Assembly: GCA_964580315.1 (NCBI GenBank)
Contig: CAZOKH010000003.1
Location: 55,671 to 119,670 of the forward strand
Direction: 5' to 3'
Origin: CAZOKH01 sp964580315
GTDB taxonomy: Bacteria; Chloroflexota; Anaerolineae; Anaerolineales; Anaerolineaceae
DNA: 64,000 nucleotides
A program made the position numbers and the translations under genes. This document shows, piece by piece, positions 43,237 to 52,395 of the stretch (positions within the stretch are counted from its first letter, which is position 1; each line of letters begins with the position of its first letter). Below the pieces are notes generated by a model, which did no database searches, was not told where the DNA came from, and was given only the letters and a program-made list of their open reading frames with translations.

Positions 43237-44616
43237 ATGCCGTATTACCCACCCGAGCCATTCCGAATCAAAACGGTTGAACCCATCCGGATGATTTCAT
43301 CAGCAGATAGGCAGGAAGCCATGCGTCAGGCAGGTTTCAACCTGTTTACCCTGCGCGCCGAAGATGTATTCATTGACCTGCTAACCGATTCGGGAACTGG
43401 CGCAATGAGCCAATCCCAATGGGCAGCAATTATGGAAGGCGACGAATCTTACGCCGGCGCACGTTCTTTCTACCACTTGAAAGAATCCATGCAGAAGATT
43501 TTTGGATTCGAGCATTTTGTCCCCACCCATCAGGGACGCGCGGCAGAAAATATTTTGACCGCTTTGCTGGTCAAACCCGGCATGTATGTACCGTCCAACA
43601 TGCACTTTGACACCACTGAAGGCAACATCCTGGCTCGCGGCGGCCGTCCCACCAACCTGGTGATTGACGAAGCCTTTGATCCAACCAACCAGCATCCCTT
43701 CAAAGGCAACATGGACGTGAAAAAACTACGCGCGTTCATTCAAAAAGTAGGCGTCGAAAATGTTCCCTTTGGAACCATCACCATCACCAACAATGGCGGC
43801 GGTGGGCAGCCTGTCTCGCTTGAAAACATCCGGGAAGTTTCCAAGGTCTATCATGAATTCGGCATTCCCTTCTTCATAGACTGCTGTCGCTATGCCGAGA
43901 ATGCCTATTTTATCAAAATGCGTGAACCCGGCTACGCCGATAAATCCACGCTCGAAATCACCCATGAAATTTTCAGCCTGGCTGACGGCGCATGGATGAG
44001 CGCCAAGAAAGACGCCATTGTCAATATCGGCGGTTTTTTGGCTGTGCGTGACGAAAAGTTCTTCCAACAAATTTGCAATGAATTGATCCTTCGGGAGGGT
44101 TTCCCCACCTATGGTGGTCTTGCGGGACGCGACCTGGAAGCACTGGCTGTTGGCCTGTGGGAGGGTCTGGATGAATCATACCTGGCTTACCGCCTTGGAC
44201 AAACTGCTTACCTTGCCAATCGGCTGCTTGAAGCCAACATCCCCATCATCGAGCCGCCTGGTGGGCATGCGGTCTATCTGGATGCAGGGCGATTCTTGCC
44301 CAACATTCCGCACGAGCAATTCCCTGGCCTGGCGCTTTCGGCTGCCCTCTACCTGGAGGGAGGCGTTCGATCGGTTGAAATTGGTTCAGTGATGTTTGCA
44401 CACCCCGACCCTGATACAGGAGAAATGGTTTATCCGAAACTGGAATTGGTTCGCCTGGCAATTCCACGTCGAATGTACACGCAAAGCCACATCGACTTTG
44501 TCGCTGACACCATCATTCAACTATCGAAAAAAGCTGACCAACTCAAGGGCTACCGCATCACCTATGAACCACCACTCATGCGGCATTTCACCGCGCGATT
44601 TGAACCTTTAGGGTAA
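43237..44616 (+). CDS. tnaA: Tryptophanase (beta-eliminating PLP lyase)
   Basis: 459 residues of the tryptophanase / tyrosine phenol-lyase family, cleaving an aromatic amino acid to pyruvate, ammonia and the aromatic leaving group. DLLTDSGTGAMS, VPTHQGRAAEN and the PLP lysine in MSAKKDA (residue 258) are clear. Specificity positions favour tryptophan: FDTT (Asp125, Thr in phenol-lyases), RSVEIGS (Ile where phenol-lyases have the phenol-binding Arg), and MRHFTARF (His where they have Phe). GGAGG precedes the start. No tnaC leader or tnaB permease is adjacent. Confidence 0.88.
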   Translation: MPYYPPEPFRIKTVEPIRMISSADRQEAMRQAGFNLFTLRAEDVFIDLLTDSGTGAMSQSQWAAIMEGDESYAGARSFYHLKESMQKIFGFEHFVPTHQGRAAENILTALLVKPGMYVPSNMHFDTTEGNILARGGRPTNLVIDEAFDPTNQHPFKGNMDVKKLRAFIQKVGVENVPFGTITITNNGGGGQPVSLENIREVSKVYHEFGIPFFIDCCRYAENAYFIKMREPGYADKSTLEITHEIFSLADGAWMSAKKDAIVNIGGFLAVRDEKFFQQICNELILREGFPTYGGLAGRDLEALAVGLWEGLDESYLAYRLGQTAYLANRLLEANIPIIEPPGGHAVYLDAGRFLPNIPHEQFPGLALSAALYLEGGVRSVEIGSVMFAHPDPDTGEMVYPKLELVRLAIPRRMYTQSHIDFVADTIIQLSKKADQLKGYRITYEPPLMRHFTARFEPLG

Positions 44617-44668
44617 AATCTCACACCGGTTTGAGTAAACACTCTTGAGGTTATTGCGAGGAGGTTTT

Positions 44669-45106
44669 ATGCACCAACAAAAAATGCCCCATATCCTGGT
44701 CTTCACTTTTTCAGTCCTGCTATTGCTCCTGTCAACCGGTTGCGGACAATATGTTAAAGGCGAAGAACAGGAAAAAGTCCTTCAAACGGTTGATCCGATC
44801 ACAGACCGTCTGCTTGAAGCCATTGAAACGAAAGATTTTTCAAAAATTCAACCAGATTTTTCTGAGAAGCTATCGGCCGATTTGAATAAAGAAAATTTTT
44901 TGGCGTTCAGTGACACACTTCAAAACACCATGGGCAAATATCAATCCCGCGCGGTCTATCATATTAAACAAGACCCGCAACATTTGACGGTTGTTTACAA
45001 AATGGTTTTTGAAAAATCTGATCAGGTGGTCTTGAACCTCATCTTTGCGAACGATGATTTATCACACATCGGTGGGATTCGCTTCACCGGACCCGGTCTC
45101 CAATAA
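44669..45106 (+). CDS. DUF3887-like lipoprotein
   Basis: 145 residues; ATG 44669 is preceded by GCGAGGAGG. Lipobox LLSTGC, then a small alpha/beta domain (VDPITDRLLEAIETKDFSKIQPDFS, YHIKQDPQHLTVVYKMVFEKS) like the NTF2-type DUF3887 proteins. Exported and anchored in the membrane. It follows tnaA by 52 bases. Function unknown. Confidence 0.7.
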   Translation: MHQQKMPHILVFTFSVLLLLLSTGCGQYVKGEEQEKVLQTVDPITDRLLEAIETKDFSKIQPDFSEKLSADLNKENFLAFSDTLQNTMGKYQSRAVYHIKQDPQHLTVVYKMVFEKSDQVVLNLIFANDDLSHIGGIRFTGPGLQ

Positions 45107-45127
45107 ATCCATCGAGATTAATCACAA

Positions 45128-45167
45128 AAGAACCCGGAGCTGTTGCCAGTTTCCGGGTTCTTCATTT
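45128..45167. terminator. Terminator between the DUF3887 gene and mazG
   Basis: AAGAACCCGGA / TCCGGGTTCTT 11-base perfect stem between convergent genes, with T-rich sequence on both sides. Confidence 0.75.
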
Positions 45168-45168
45168 T

Positions 45169-46617
45169 CTACATTCCCATCCGTTTCGCCTCATCCCAAA
45201 AAACATCCATTTCTTGCAAAGACAGATCCTTGATGGACAAACCTTCTTCTTTCACCCGTTTAAGCACGTGATTAAATCGATTGTAAAAACGTATATTGCT
45301 GTTACGTAAGGCGCTTTCAGCATCCACGTCATACCAGCGGATGAGATTCACAGCCGCAAACAACAAATCGCCCAGCTCCTTTTCACGCTCTGCCGGGTTG
45401 GCCGCTGATTGAACTTCACCAATCTCTTCATTGAACTTGTCAATAACACCCTGAATTTCTTTCCAATCAAAACCCACCCTGGCAGCCCGGTCTTGATATT
45501 CCTGCGCCTGAGCCAATGCCGGCAAAGCGCGGGAAACGCCATCCAATAACCCGTTCTGGGTGGTTTTTCCTTTTTCTTTTCGTTCAGCCTCTTTAATTTT
45601 TTCCCAGTTGACCAGCACCGCATTGGCATCATGCGCATCGATTTCACCGAACACATGCGGATGCCGCCGGACAAGTTTACGATTGATCTCACGGATTACA
45701 TCACCCATACGAAATTCGCCGGTCTCAAAAGCAATTTGTGCGTGCAGCACAATTTGCAGCAGCAGGTCACCCAATTCCTCCCGCAGCGCCGGCACGCTCT
45801 GAGCATCCAGCGCAGCCAGCACTTCGTACGTCTCGCTCAACAAATGCTGCCGCAAAGACAAATGGGTCTGCTCGCGATCCCACGGGCAGCCGCCTGGCGC
45901 ACGCAGACGTGCAACAATTTCCTGAAACGACTCAAAAGAACTGTTCTCATCCAATGAATTGAAATAGCAGGCCACAGGGAAAGCAGGCAATTCGATTGTG
46001 TCAATTTCACCCAGTGACGTTCTCAAATCAACAAAATTCCACTCTGCGTCATATCCAACCACAACCATGGCATGTTCAGCTAGAAATTGATTCAATAATA
46101 CCGTTTTCAACTTTGCCATGTGGGAAGATTGATACAGCAGAGATATTGCTGTTGCGCCGCCTGGAGGAAATGAAGGCACAAATTGATTCAAGACGGAGTA
46201 CAAATCGGTTGCATTGCACAACAAATTTTCGGGTAAGTCTAAAACCATTCCCGCATAATCTAAAACGCTGATATCGGGTATTACTTCAATAATTAGATTA
46301 CGTTTTCGAGCAAGCTTAATCAACTCACGTGCTACCGCATCTTCAATAAAGATTCCTCCCAGCGTAACATAGAGGATTTCTGCTTGGGCCGCCTGGGCAA
46401 GGATGGCTTCGGCTGTTTGCACAGGGCTGGTTTCACAGATTTGCACAGGATTAAGACGCGCATGTTCTTTTAAACCCTGCAAAGCTGGATGTTGCGGGAT
46501 GGGAGAAAAAATGCAATCGGTGACGTGAAGCAAATTTTGAAGAACGTCTGAATTTGATACGGCGTTGGTTATATCCAGGCCAATCATTGTGATTTTGGGT
46601 GTGGTCATTTCAGTCAT
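45169..46617 (-). CDS. mazG: MazG nucleotide pyrophosphohydrolase with degenerate methylase-like N-terminus
   Basis: 482 residues. The C-terminal half (about 225-482) is a tandem MazG with the first domain LRAPGGCPWDREQTHLSLRQHLLSE, EELGDLLLQIVLHA and the second EEIGEVQSA, EKELGDLLFAAVN, as in enzymes that hydrolyse NTPs. The N-terminal half (1-210) has the outline of the tetrapyrrole methylase domain of YabN-type fusions, but the GxGPGD loop is GLDITNAVSN and the later SAM motif reads YVTLGGIFIED, so methyl transfer is unlikely. AGGAA lies before the ATG. Confidence 0.88.
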   Translation of the reverse strand: MTEMTTPKITMIGLDITNAVSNSDVLQNLLHVTDCIFSPIPQHPALQGLKEHARLNPVQICETSPVQTAEAILAQAAQAEILYVTLGGIFIEDAVARELIKLARKRNLIIEVIPDISVLDYAGMVLDLPENLLCNATDLYSVLNQFVPSFPPGGATAISLLYQSSHMAKLKTVLLNQFLAEHAMVVVGYDAEWNFVDLRTSLGEIDTIELPAFPVACYFNSLDENSSFESFQEIVARLRAPGGCPWDREQTHLSLRQHLLSETYEVLAALDAQSVPALREELGDLLLQIVLHAQIAFETGEFRMGDVIREINRKLVRRHPHVFGEIDAHDANAVLVNWEKIKEAERKEKGKTTQNGLLDGVSRALPALAQAQEYQDRAARVGFDWKEIQGVIDKFNEEIGEVQSAANPAEREKELGDLLFAAVNLIRWYDVDAESALRNSNIRFYNRFNHVLKRVKEEGLSIKDLSLQEMDVFWDEAKRMGM

Positions 46618-46636
46618 GTTGATTTCCTAAAGAGAA

Positions 46637-46680
46637 AACTCTGTTTTCCGGTGTAAATTCATCCACCGGAAAACAGAGTT
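46637..46680 (-). terminator. Terminator at the end of the ribosomal superoperon
   Basis: AACTCTGTTTTCCGGTG pairs with CACCGGAAAACAGAGTT over 17 bases with a 10-base loop, followed on the minus strand by TTTCTCTTT. It stands between rpsI and mazG. Confidence 0.75.
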
Positions 46681-46740
46681 ACAGGCATCCCTTTTTTTGT
46701 CTGCAGAGTGAAATACTCTGTCAAACCTCAAAAAGGAAAA

Positions 46741-47136
46741 CTAACGTTTGGTGTAGGTAGGTGCCTTGCGGGCGCGTTTGAGACCCGGTTTCTTGCGCTC
46801 TTTCACACGCGGATCACGGGTGAGGAAACCACCTTTGCGCAGCAAATGACCAGCTTCGGGGTCCATCTTCAAAATTGCGCGCGCCAAACCCAACTGAACC
46901 GCATCGCTCTGTCCGGTTACGCCGCCGCCTTCAACTTTGACGGTGATATCCATTGAAGAACGTTCGCGCCCGTAGGTTTTCAACACCGCCAGAACAGTCT
47001 CGCTGTCGCCCAGGCGGGTGAAATAATCTTCCAGTTGCTTATCATTTACAATGAATTTGCCAGCGCCTTCCATCACACGCACGCGTGCGGTGCTTTCTTT
47101 TCGGCGCCCAATGCCTTCATAATACTGTACAGACAT
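46741..47136 (-). CDS. rpsI: Ribosomal protein S9
   Basis: 131-residue 30S head protein whose tail reaches the P-site tRNA. GIGRRKESTARVRV at the start, GGGVTGQSDAVQLGLARAI in the middle and the C-terminal RVKERKKPGLKRARKAPTY...KR tail. Last gene of the superoperon, 15 bases after rplM. Confidence 0.97.
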   Translation of the reverse strand: MSVQYYEGIGRRKESTARVRVMEGAGKFIVNDKQLEDYFTRLGDSETVLAVLKTYGRERSSMDITVKVEGGGVTGQSDAVQLGLARAILKMDPEAGHLLRKGGFLTRDPRVKERKKPGLKRARKAPTYTKR

Positions 47137-47151
47137 AATTCCTTAGCTCCT

Positions 47152-47583
47152 TTATGCAACCGGCTGCGGGGTTTGCGCTTCATGGGGGTGTTCACTGCCA
47201 GCGTAAATTTTCAAACGCTTCAACAGTTTTCGTCCCAGGCGGTTGTGCGGAAGCATGCCCCACACAGCCGCGCGTATCGCACGCTCAGGATTGGATTGCA
47301 TCAATAGACGTAAATTGGTTTCTTTCAATCCACCTGGATAACCGCTGTGTCGATAATACATTTTTGTTTCAAGGCGTTTGGGGGTCAATTGCAATTTGCT
47401 GGCATTCACCACAACCACCATATCACCCATGGCAACACCGGGGGTAAATGTTGGTTTATTTTTGCCCAACAAATGACCGGCCACCTGGGTAGCAAAACGA
47501 CCCAACACCTGGTTTTCTGCATCCAGCAGTACCCACTGAGGTTCTACTTTACCTTTGATGACGTAGGTTTTTTCCACTGTCAT
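47152..47583 (-). CDS. rplM: Ribosomal protein L13
   Basis: 143-residue 50S protein. LDAENQVLGRFATQVAGHLLGKNKP, YYRHSGYPGGLKE and WGMLPHNRLGRKLLKRLKIYAG are the family blocks. TTGGAGAG overlaps a TTG alternative start, so ATG 47583 is chosen. Paired with rpsI as usual. Confidence 0.97.
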   Translation of the reverse strand: MTVEKTYVIKGKVEPQWVLLDAENQVLGRFATQVAGHLLGKNKPTFTPGVAMGDMVVVVNASKLQLTPKRLETKMYYRHSGYPGGLKETNLRLLMQSNPERAIRAAVWGMLPHNRLGRKLLKRLKIYAGSEHPHEAQTPQPVA

Positions 47584-47633
47584 TCTCTCCAAAACTACAA
47601 AAAATTAACTTTCGTTTCCATGATCTTCTTGCT

Positions 47634-48377
47634 TCATTCAGCGTACCACACTTTTTGCAATGACAGTCCATGTGCCGGAGCAATACCAGGGCTGAGCTTT
47701 TTTTGGTGATTCACTGCTTCAGTCAGTTCAGAGAGTTGCATTCTTCCCTGCCCAATTTTCACCAGCAAATAAACGCTGCGCCGAACCATGTGATACAAAA
47801 AAGCATTAGCGGCAATGAAGAATTGATAACTTTTTTCTTCAGACTGAAGCCAGTTTGCCTGATAAACACAGCGGATCGTACTTCCTCCGGTCCGGGGCGG
47901 GGTTCCGAAGGCCGCAAAATCGTGAATGCCCATCATTATGCTGGCTGCCTCATTCATCACCTGGAGATCTGGTTCTGGCAAAACCTGCCAATTAAACCGA
48001 TCACGCAATGGGTTTCGAAATTGACCGCAATAAATCTGATAACGATACAATCTTTGCACAGCGTCATAGCGCGGGTGAAAATCTGCATGTACAGGAAAAA
48101 CATTCTGTACCGCGATATCTGCGGGAAGGTTCGCATTCAAAGCCTGGCCCAATTCCTGGGGAGAATGTGTCCAGTCCAAATCAAATGCAATCACTTGACC
48201 TTCTGCGTGCACACCGCAATCTGTACGTCCGGCTGAAAGTATGGATGCCCCCTGCCATTTTAGTTGACGCAGGGCATTTTCAACTTCCAATTGTACCGTG
48301 CGGCCACCTTTACCCTGGCGTTGAAATCCCAGGAATTCGGTGCCGTCATAAGCAAGAATAATTTGGTAACGTGCCAT
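47634..48377 (-). CDS. truA: tRNA pseudouridine synthase A
   Basis: 247 residues, forms pseudouridine at positions 38-40 of tRNA anticodon arms. LAYDGTEFLGFQRQ, the catalytic Asp in SAGRTDCGVHAEGQVIAFD, RYDAVQRLYRYQI and FLYHMVRRSVYLL are all present. It lies between rplQ and rplM, a common arrangement. Confidence 0.96.
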   Translation of the reverse strand: MARYQIILAYDGTEFLGFQRQGKGGRTVQLEVENALRQLKWQGASILSAGRTDCGVHAEGQVIAFDLDWTHSPQELGQALNANLPADIAVQNVFPVHADFHPRYDAVQRLYRYQIYCGQFRNPLRDRFNWQVLPEPDLQVMNEAASIMMGIHDFAAFGTPPRTGGSTIRCVYQANWLQSEEKSYQFFIAANAFLYHMVRRSVYLLVKIGQGRMQLSELTEAVNHQKKLSPGIAPAHGLSLQKVWYAE

Positions 48378-48403
48378 TCCAATCCGGCAGATTTCCGGTT
48401 GGA

Positions 48404-48781
48404 TTAATCCTCAACCAACTCCAACAGAACCACTTCAGCCGCATCGCCCTGGCGCATGCCCAGACGATAAATCCGGGTATAACCGCCGTTGCGATTCTTA
48501 AAGCGTGGTCCAATGTCGTCAAACAATTTTTTCACCACCTCAGGGTTTCCAATGCGGGCAGCAGCCAGACGGCGGGCATTGACTTTTTCAATGTCGCTTC
48601 CCGAAGCGCTATTGCGCGCCAGGGTGATAAACTTTTCAGCTTCACCCCGAATGGCTTTTGCTTTGGCACGGGTGGTGCGGATGCGTTCATGTGTAAACAA
48701 CTGAGCAATCAGTGTTTTCCGCAAGGCAATCCTTTGATCTTTACTTCTGGATAATTTATAACCTGCAACTTGATGCCGCAT
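48404..48781 (-). CDS. rplQ: Ribosomal protein L17
   Basis: 125-residue 50S protein at the exit tunnel. RHQVAGYKLSRSKDQRIALRKTL, ERIRTTRAKAKAIRGEAEKFI and NGGYTRIYRLGMRQGDAAEVVLLEL are diagnostic. 6 bases downstream of rpoA. Confidence 0.97.
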   Translation of the reverse strand: MRHQVAGYKLSRSKDQRIALRKTLIAQLFTHERIRTTRAKAKAIRGEAEKFITLARNSASGSDIEKVNARRLAAARIGNPEVVKKLFDDIGPRFKNRNGGYTRIYRLGMRQGDAAEVVLLELVED

Positions 48782-48787
48782 CTTGGT

Positions 48788-49768
48788 TCACTCCGTGTCC
48801 TTCTCGGACTCTTCTTTATCGTCTTTCATGAAGCCTTTTTCCAACATCTTATCGCGCAATTCATCCAGGCTTTTCTCGCCAAAATTGCGGATGGACATCA
48901 CAGCTTCATCACCTTTTTCCAGCAATTCGAGCACATTACCCACTGTTGTAATTCCCGTGCGTTTCAATGAGTTGAATACACGCACCGAAAGGTCAAGATT
49001 CTCAATGGGGGTTTCCATGGCTTCACTGGTGAGGCTCTTGCCAACAACTTCTTTTTCTTGGGTCACAACCAGCATATCTTCTGTAATACCAGAGATGTAG
49101 CTGAGATGTGCAATCATAATTTCTGAGGCTTTTGAAAGCCCGGTCTCCGGGCTCATCGTACCATCAGTCCAGATCTCCAGGATCAGGCGATCGTAATTGG
49201 TGCTTTGACCAACACGCGCTGATGAAACAGTCCAATTCACTCGTTTCACCGGTCCAAAAATGGCATCCACCGGAATTTCGCCAATGGGCAGTTTGCCTGT
49301 TCGTTCGTTGGCCGGAGAATATCCATGTCCATTTTCAACGGTGAAATCGATTTCAAGGTTCGTGTTCGGATCATCGACGGTGAACAGGTAGAGATCGGGA
49401 TTGACAATTTCAACCTCTGCAGGCACCTGAATATCTGCCGCAGTCACAACACCTTCGCCATGAACTTCCAGGTGCAAACGAGCACTGTCCACATCATGCA
49501 GCATCAAACGCAGTTGTTTGACTTGCAAGATGACCTGAATGACATCTTCACGAACTCCGGGCACATCACTGAACTCATGCAACACATCAGAGATGTGAAT
49601 GGAGGTCACTGCTGCACCTTCCAGGGAAGACAACAGAACCCTGCGCAGAGCATTACCCAGTGTTACGCCATAGCCTCTTTCCAGAGGGCTAATTACAAAT
49701 TTGCCGTAGTTGCGCGCATCGGCTGCACGTTCAACTTTTGGCGTTACCATATTCTTTAGAGCGATCAC
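48788..49768 (-). CDS. rpoA: RNA polymerase alpha subunit
   Basis: 326 residues. The N-terminal dimerisation domain has GNALRRVLLSSLEGAAVTSI and IQVPAEVEIVNPDLYLFT; after a flexible linker the C-terminal DNA- and activator-binding domain has LDLSVRVFNSLKRTGITTVGNVLELL and NFGEKSLDELRDKM. GTG 49768 is preceded by AAAGGGG at good spacing; ATG 49750 is the alternative. Confidence 0.97.
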   Translation of the reverse strand: MIALKNMVTPKVERAADARNYGKFVISPLERGYGVTLGNALRRVLLSSLEGAAVTSIHISDVLHEFSDVPGVREDVIQVILQVKQLRLMLHDVDSARLHLEVHGEGVVTAADIQVPAEVEIVNPDLYLFTVDDPNTNLEIDFTVENGHGYSPANERTGKLPIGEIPVDAIFGPVKRVNWTVSSARVGQSTNYDRLILEIWTDGTMSPETGLSKASEIMIAHLSYISGITEDMLVVTQEKEVVGKSLTSEAMETPIENLDLSVRVFNSLKRTGITTVGNVLELLEKGDEAVMSIRNFGEKSLDELRDKMLEKGFMKDDKEESEKDTE

Positions 49769-49822
49769 GTTTTACCCCTTTCCAATGCACCCACGAATTA
49801 CCGCGCACCGGAGGTATTTGCA

Positions 49823-50461
49823 TTATCGCGAGTAATACTCAACAATCAACTGTTCAGTCAAGTTGCCGTCGATTTCACCGCGTTCCGGTTGGCGAAGCAT
49901 GCGACCTGAAAAAGTTTTCAGATTGCGATCAAGCCACAAAGCGCAAGGTCGATCTTCAGCCTTTTCAAACATTTCTTTAACAAAACCATTGTCTCGTGAA
50001 CCTTCGCGAACTTCAAGCGTGTCGCCAACCTTCACCAGCATGGAAGGAATATCCGTACGACGACCGTTCACCAAAAAATGTCCGTGAGCAACCATCTGTC
50101 GCGCCTGCGCGCGGCTGTCAGCCAAACCCATGCGGAAGACCACGTTATCGAGACGTGTTTCAAGAATTTGAAGCAGGGTCAAACCGGTCAGGCCGCGGGT
50201 ACGAACCGCAACACCGAAATAGCGGCGGAACTGGCGTTCCAGCACACCATAAATCCGGCGAGCCTTTTGTTTGGCGCGCAACTGCTTTGAGTAGTCAGAC
50301 ATCCGGCCAGTGCGCGTTTGTTTGGCATGACCATGTTCACCCGGTGCATAGGCACGTTTATCAAATGAACATTTCGCTGAAAAACAGCGTTCGCCTTTCA
50401 AATATAACTTTTCACCTTCACGGCGGCACAACTTGCACGCCGGTCCAATATATCGAGCCAT
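49823..50461 (-). CDS. rpsD: Ribosomal protein S4
   Basis: 212-residue 16S-binding assembly initiator. The N-terminal cysteines in CKLCRREG and around CFSAKC show the zinc-binding form. The S4 RNA-binding domain (LETRLDNVVFRMGLADSRAQARQMVAHGH) follows. S4 represses the alpha operon in some bacteria. Confidence 0.97.
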   Translation of the reverse strand: MARYIGPACKLCRREGEKLYLKGERCFSAKCSFDKRAYAPGEHGHAKQTRTGRMSDYSKQLRAKQKARRIYGVLERQFRRYFGVAVRTRGLTGLTLLQILETRLDNVVFRMGLADSRAQARQMVAHGHFLVNGRRTDIPSMLVKVGDTLEVREGSRDNGFVKEMFEKAEDRPCALWLDRNLKTFSGRMLRQPERGEIDGNLTEQLIVEYYSR

Positions 50462-50476
50462 TTTCTTCCCTTTCTA

Positions 50477-50881
50477 TTACACGCGGCGTTTTTTCGGCGG
50501 TCGGCACCCATTGTGAGGTACCGGGGTGATGTCTGAAATGGAATGAACCTTAATACCCATTCCTTGAACGGCACGGATTGCCGATTCACGGCCGGGGCCA
50601 GGCCCTTTGACAATCAGGTCCACTTCCTGCACGCCCATTGCCTGGGCAGCCTTCAATGCCTGCTCGGCAGCCAGGCGTGCGGCAAAAGGTGTGCTCTTCC
50701 GAGAACCTTTGTAGCCAGCCGACCCGGCACTGCCCCAGCACACAACATTTCCCTGCTGGTCAGTTACTGTGATGATCGTATTATTGAAGGATGCGTAGAT
50801 GTGCACCTGCGCCGAAGATAGGGTTCTTTTCGCTTTACGAGCGGAACCACCACGACGCGTCGAACGTACGCTTTGAGCCAT
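50477..50881 (-). CDS. rpsK: Ribosomal protein S11
   Basis: 134-residue platform protein of the 30S subunit. HIYASFNNTIITVTDQQGN, FAARLAAEQALKAAQAMGV and VKGPGPGRESAIRA blocks are clear, with the basic C-terminus RPPKKRRV. The 120 bases between it and rpsM hold no further gene that I can support. Confidence 0.97.
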   Translation of the reverse strand: MAQSVRSTRRGGSARKAKRTLSSAQVHIYASFNNTIITVTDQQGNVVCWGSAGSAGYKGSRKSTPFAARLAAEQALKAAQAMGVQEVDLIVKGPGPGRESAIRAVQGMGIKVHSISDITPVPHNGCRPPKKRRV

Positions 50882-51001
50882 ATTTCCTCGCTATAAATTC
50901 TTTTTTTCTTAAATATTTCAAACAATATCCCATGTTGAGAAAACAACGGGCAGCCGCGGGGAGGGAAGGTTCCCCACCCGATGCATTCCCATTCATGGAA
51001 A

Positions 51002-51391
51002 TTATTTCTTAGTAGCGCCGCGACGGCGACCGCGACCGGCAACTGTCTTCTTGGGACCCTTGCTGGTGCGCGCATTGGTGCGTGTGCGTTGTCCATGCGC
51101 TGGCAAATTGCGGCGATGGCGCAAGCCACGATAGCAGCCAATTTCAATCAAACGTTTGATGCTCATCTGCACCTCGCGGCGCAGATCGCCTTCTACTTTG
51201 AATGATTTGCTGATGAAATCACGCAGTGAGTTGACCTCAGCTTCGCTCAGGTCATTGACACGGGTATCTGGATTGACATTGGTGGCAGCCAAAATGCTGC
51301 GCGCTCGCGTCGGTCCAATACCATAGATATAGGTTAGAGCAACCTCAACCCGCTTATTACGCGGAAGATCAACACCTTCAATTCTCGCCAT
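51002..51391 (-). CDS. rpsM: Ribosomal protein S13
   Basis: 129-residue 30S head protein contacting tRNA and 50S. ARIEGVDLPRNKRVEVALTYIYGIG at the start, the helix-two-turn-helix, and GLRHRRNLPAHGQRTRTNARTSKG near the C-terminus. Follows rpmJ directly. Confidence 0.97.
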   Translation of the reverse strand: MARIEGVDLPRNKRVEVALTYIYGIGPTRARSILAATNVNPDTRVNDLSEAEVNSLRDFISKSFKVEGDLRREVQMSIKRLIEIGCYRGLRHRRNLPAHGQRTRTNARTSKGPKKTVAGRGRRRGATKK

Positions 51392-51403
51392 AGATACCTA
51401 TTC

Positions 51404-51517
51404 CTATCCCTGTCGCTGTTTATGTTTCGGGTTTTCGCAAATGATATACAATCTGCCCTGTCGTTTTACGATCTTACATTTTGAACAGCGTTTTTTTATT
51501 GATGAAGTGACCTTCAT
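51404..51517 (-). CDS. rpmJ: Ribosomal protein L36
   Basis: 37-residue 50S protein beginning MKVTSSIKKRCSKCKIVKR. The CxxC (11, 14), Cys27 and His32 make the zinc ribbon of the Zn-binding form. AAGGAG precedes the start. It stands between map and rpsM, in its usual position. Confidence 0.95.
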   Translation of the reverse strand: MKVTSSIKKRCSKCKIVKRQGRLYIICENPKHKQRQG

Positions 51518-51566
51518 AACAAACTCCTTCTATGATTGCACTAGAACCTATCCAGCAAAGGCACAA

Positions 51567-52391
51567 TTATAACTGCTCTCGCCAGACTTGTCCAGCAATT
51601 TGTGCAGGGGCTCGTCCATCCCCTAACAATGTTAAGATAACAGGACCGTTTTCAGTTACCGCAACACTGTGCTCAAAATGAGCTGTCAACGATCCATCGG
51701 CGGAAGCCACCGCCCAGCCATCGCGCCTCACCCGCGTGCGGTGTGTTCCAACCAGCACCATGGGTTCCAACGCAATGGTCATACCTGCCCTCAAAGTCAT
51801 TCCGGTGCCCGGATTCCCATAATTGGGAACCTGCGGCCCTTCGTGCATTGTGCGGCCAACACCATGCCCGGTGTATTCACGCACAACATGAAATCCGTGA
51901 CTCTCCACGTAGGTTTGCACAGCGGACGAAACATCACCAATCGAATTTCCGGCAACCATTTTTTCAATGCCGAGATATAACGATCTTTCAGTTACTTCCA
52001 GCAATTTCTTTGCCTTCGGAGAAACTTCTCCCACCGGCGCTGAAAAAGCGGAATCGGCCACATAACCTTCGTAAAGAGTTCCACAGTCAACAGAGACAAT
52101 ATCACCCTCTTTGAGCACCATATCACCAGGAATGCCGTGAACCAGAACTTCATTCACACTCACGGTAGTGCTGGCAGGATACGGAATGGGACCGGGAACT
52201 CCCAGGAACGGTGAAATCACACCGTATTTCTTCAACACCTCTTCAGCGGCTGCATTCAATTCTGCAGTCGTCACACCCGGACGAATAGCTTCATATGCTG
52301 CTTGAAGTGCTTCGGCATTAATTCTTCCTGCAATTCTCATCACATCAATTTCATGCTGACTCTTGATGGTGATCTGGCGGTCCCACGACAT
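51567..52391 (-). CDS. map: Methionine aminopeptidase type I
   Basis: 274 residues, removes initiator Met from new proteins. Metal ligands fit VSVDCGTLYEGYVADSAF (two Asp), TGHGVGRTMHEGPQVPNYG (His), LEPM (Glu) and the last Glu in HFEHSVAVTENGP. It sits between adk and rpmJ; infA, often found here, is not. Confidence 0.96.
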   Translation of the reverse strand: MSWDRQITIKSQHEIDVMRIAGRINAEALQAAYEAIRPGVTTAELNAAAEEVLKKYGVISPFLGVPGPIPYPASTTVSVNEVLVHGIPGDMVLKEGDIVSVDCGTLYEGYVADSAFSAPVGEVSPKAKKLLEVTERSLYLGIEKMVAGNSIGDVSSAVQTYVESHGFHVVREYTGHGVGRTMHEGPQVPNYGNPGTGMTLRAGMTIALEPMVLVGTHRTRVRRDGWAVASADGSLTAHFEHSVAVTENGPVILTLLGDGRAPAQIAGQVWREQL

Positions 52392-52395
52392 AGTA

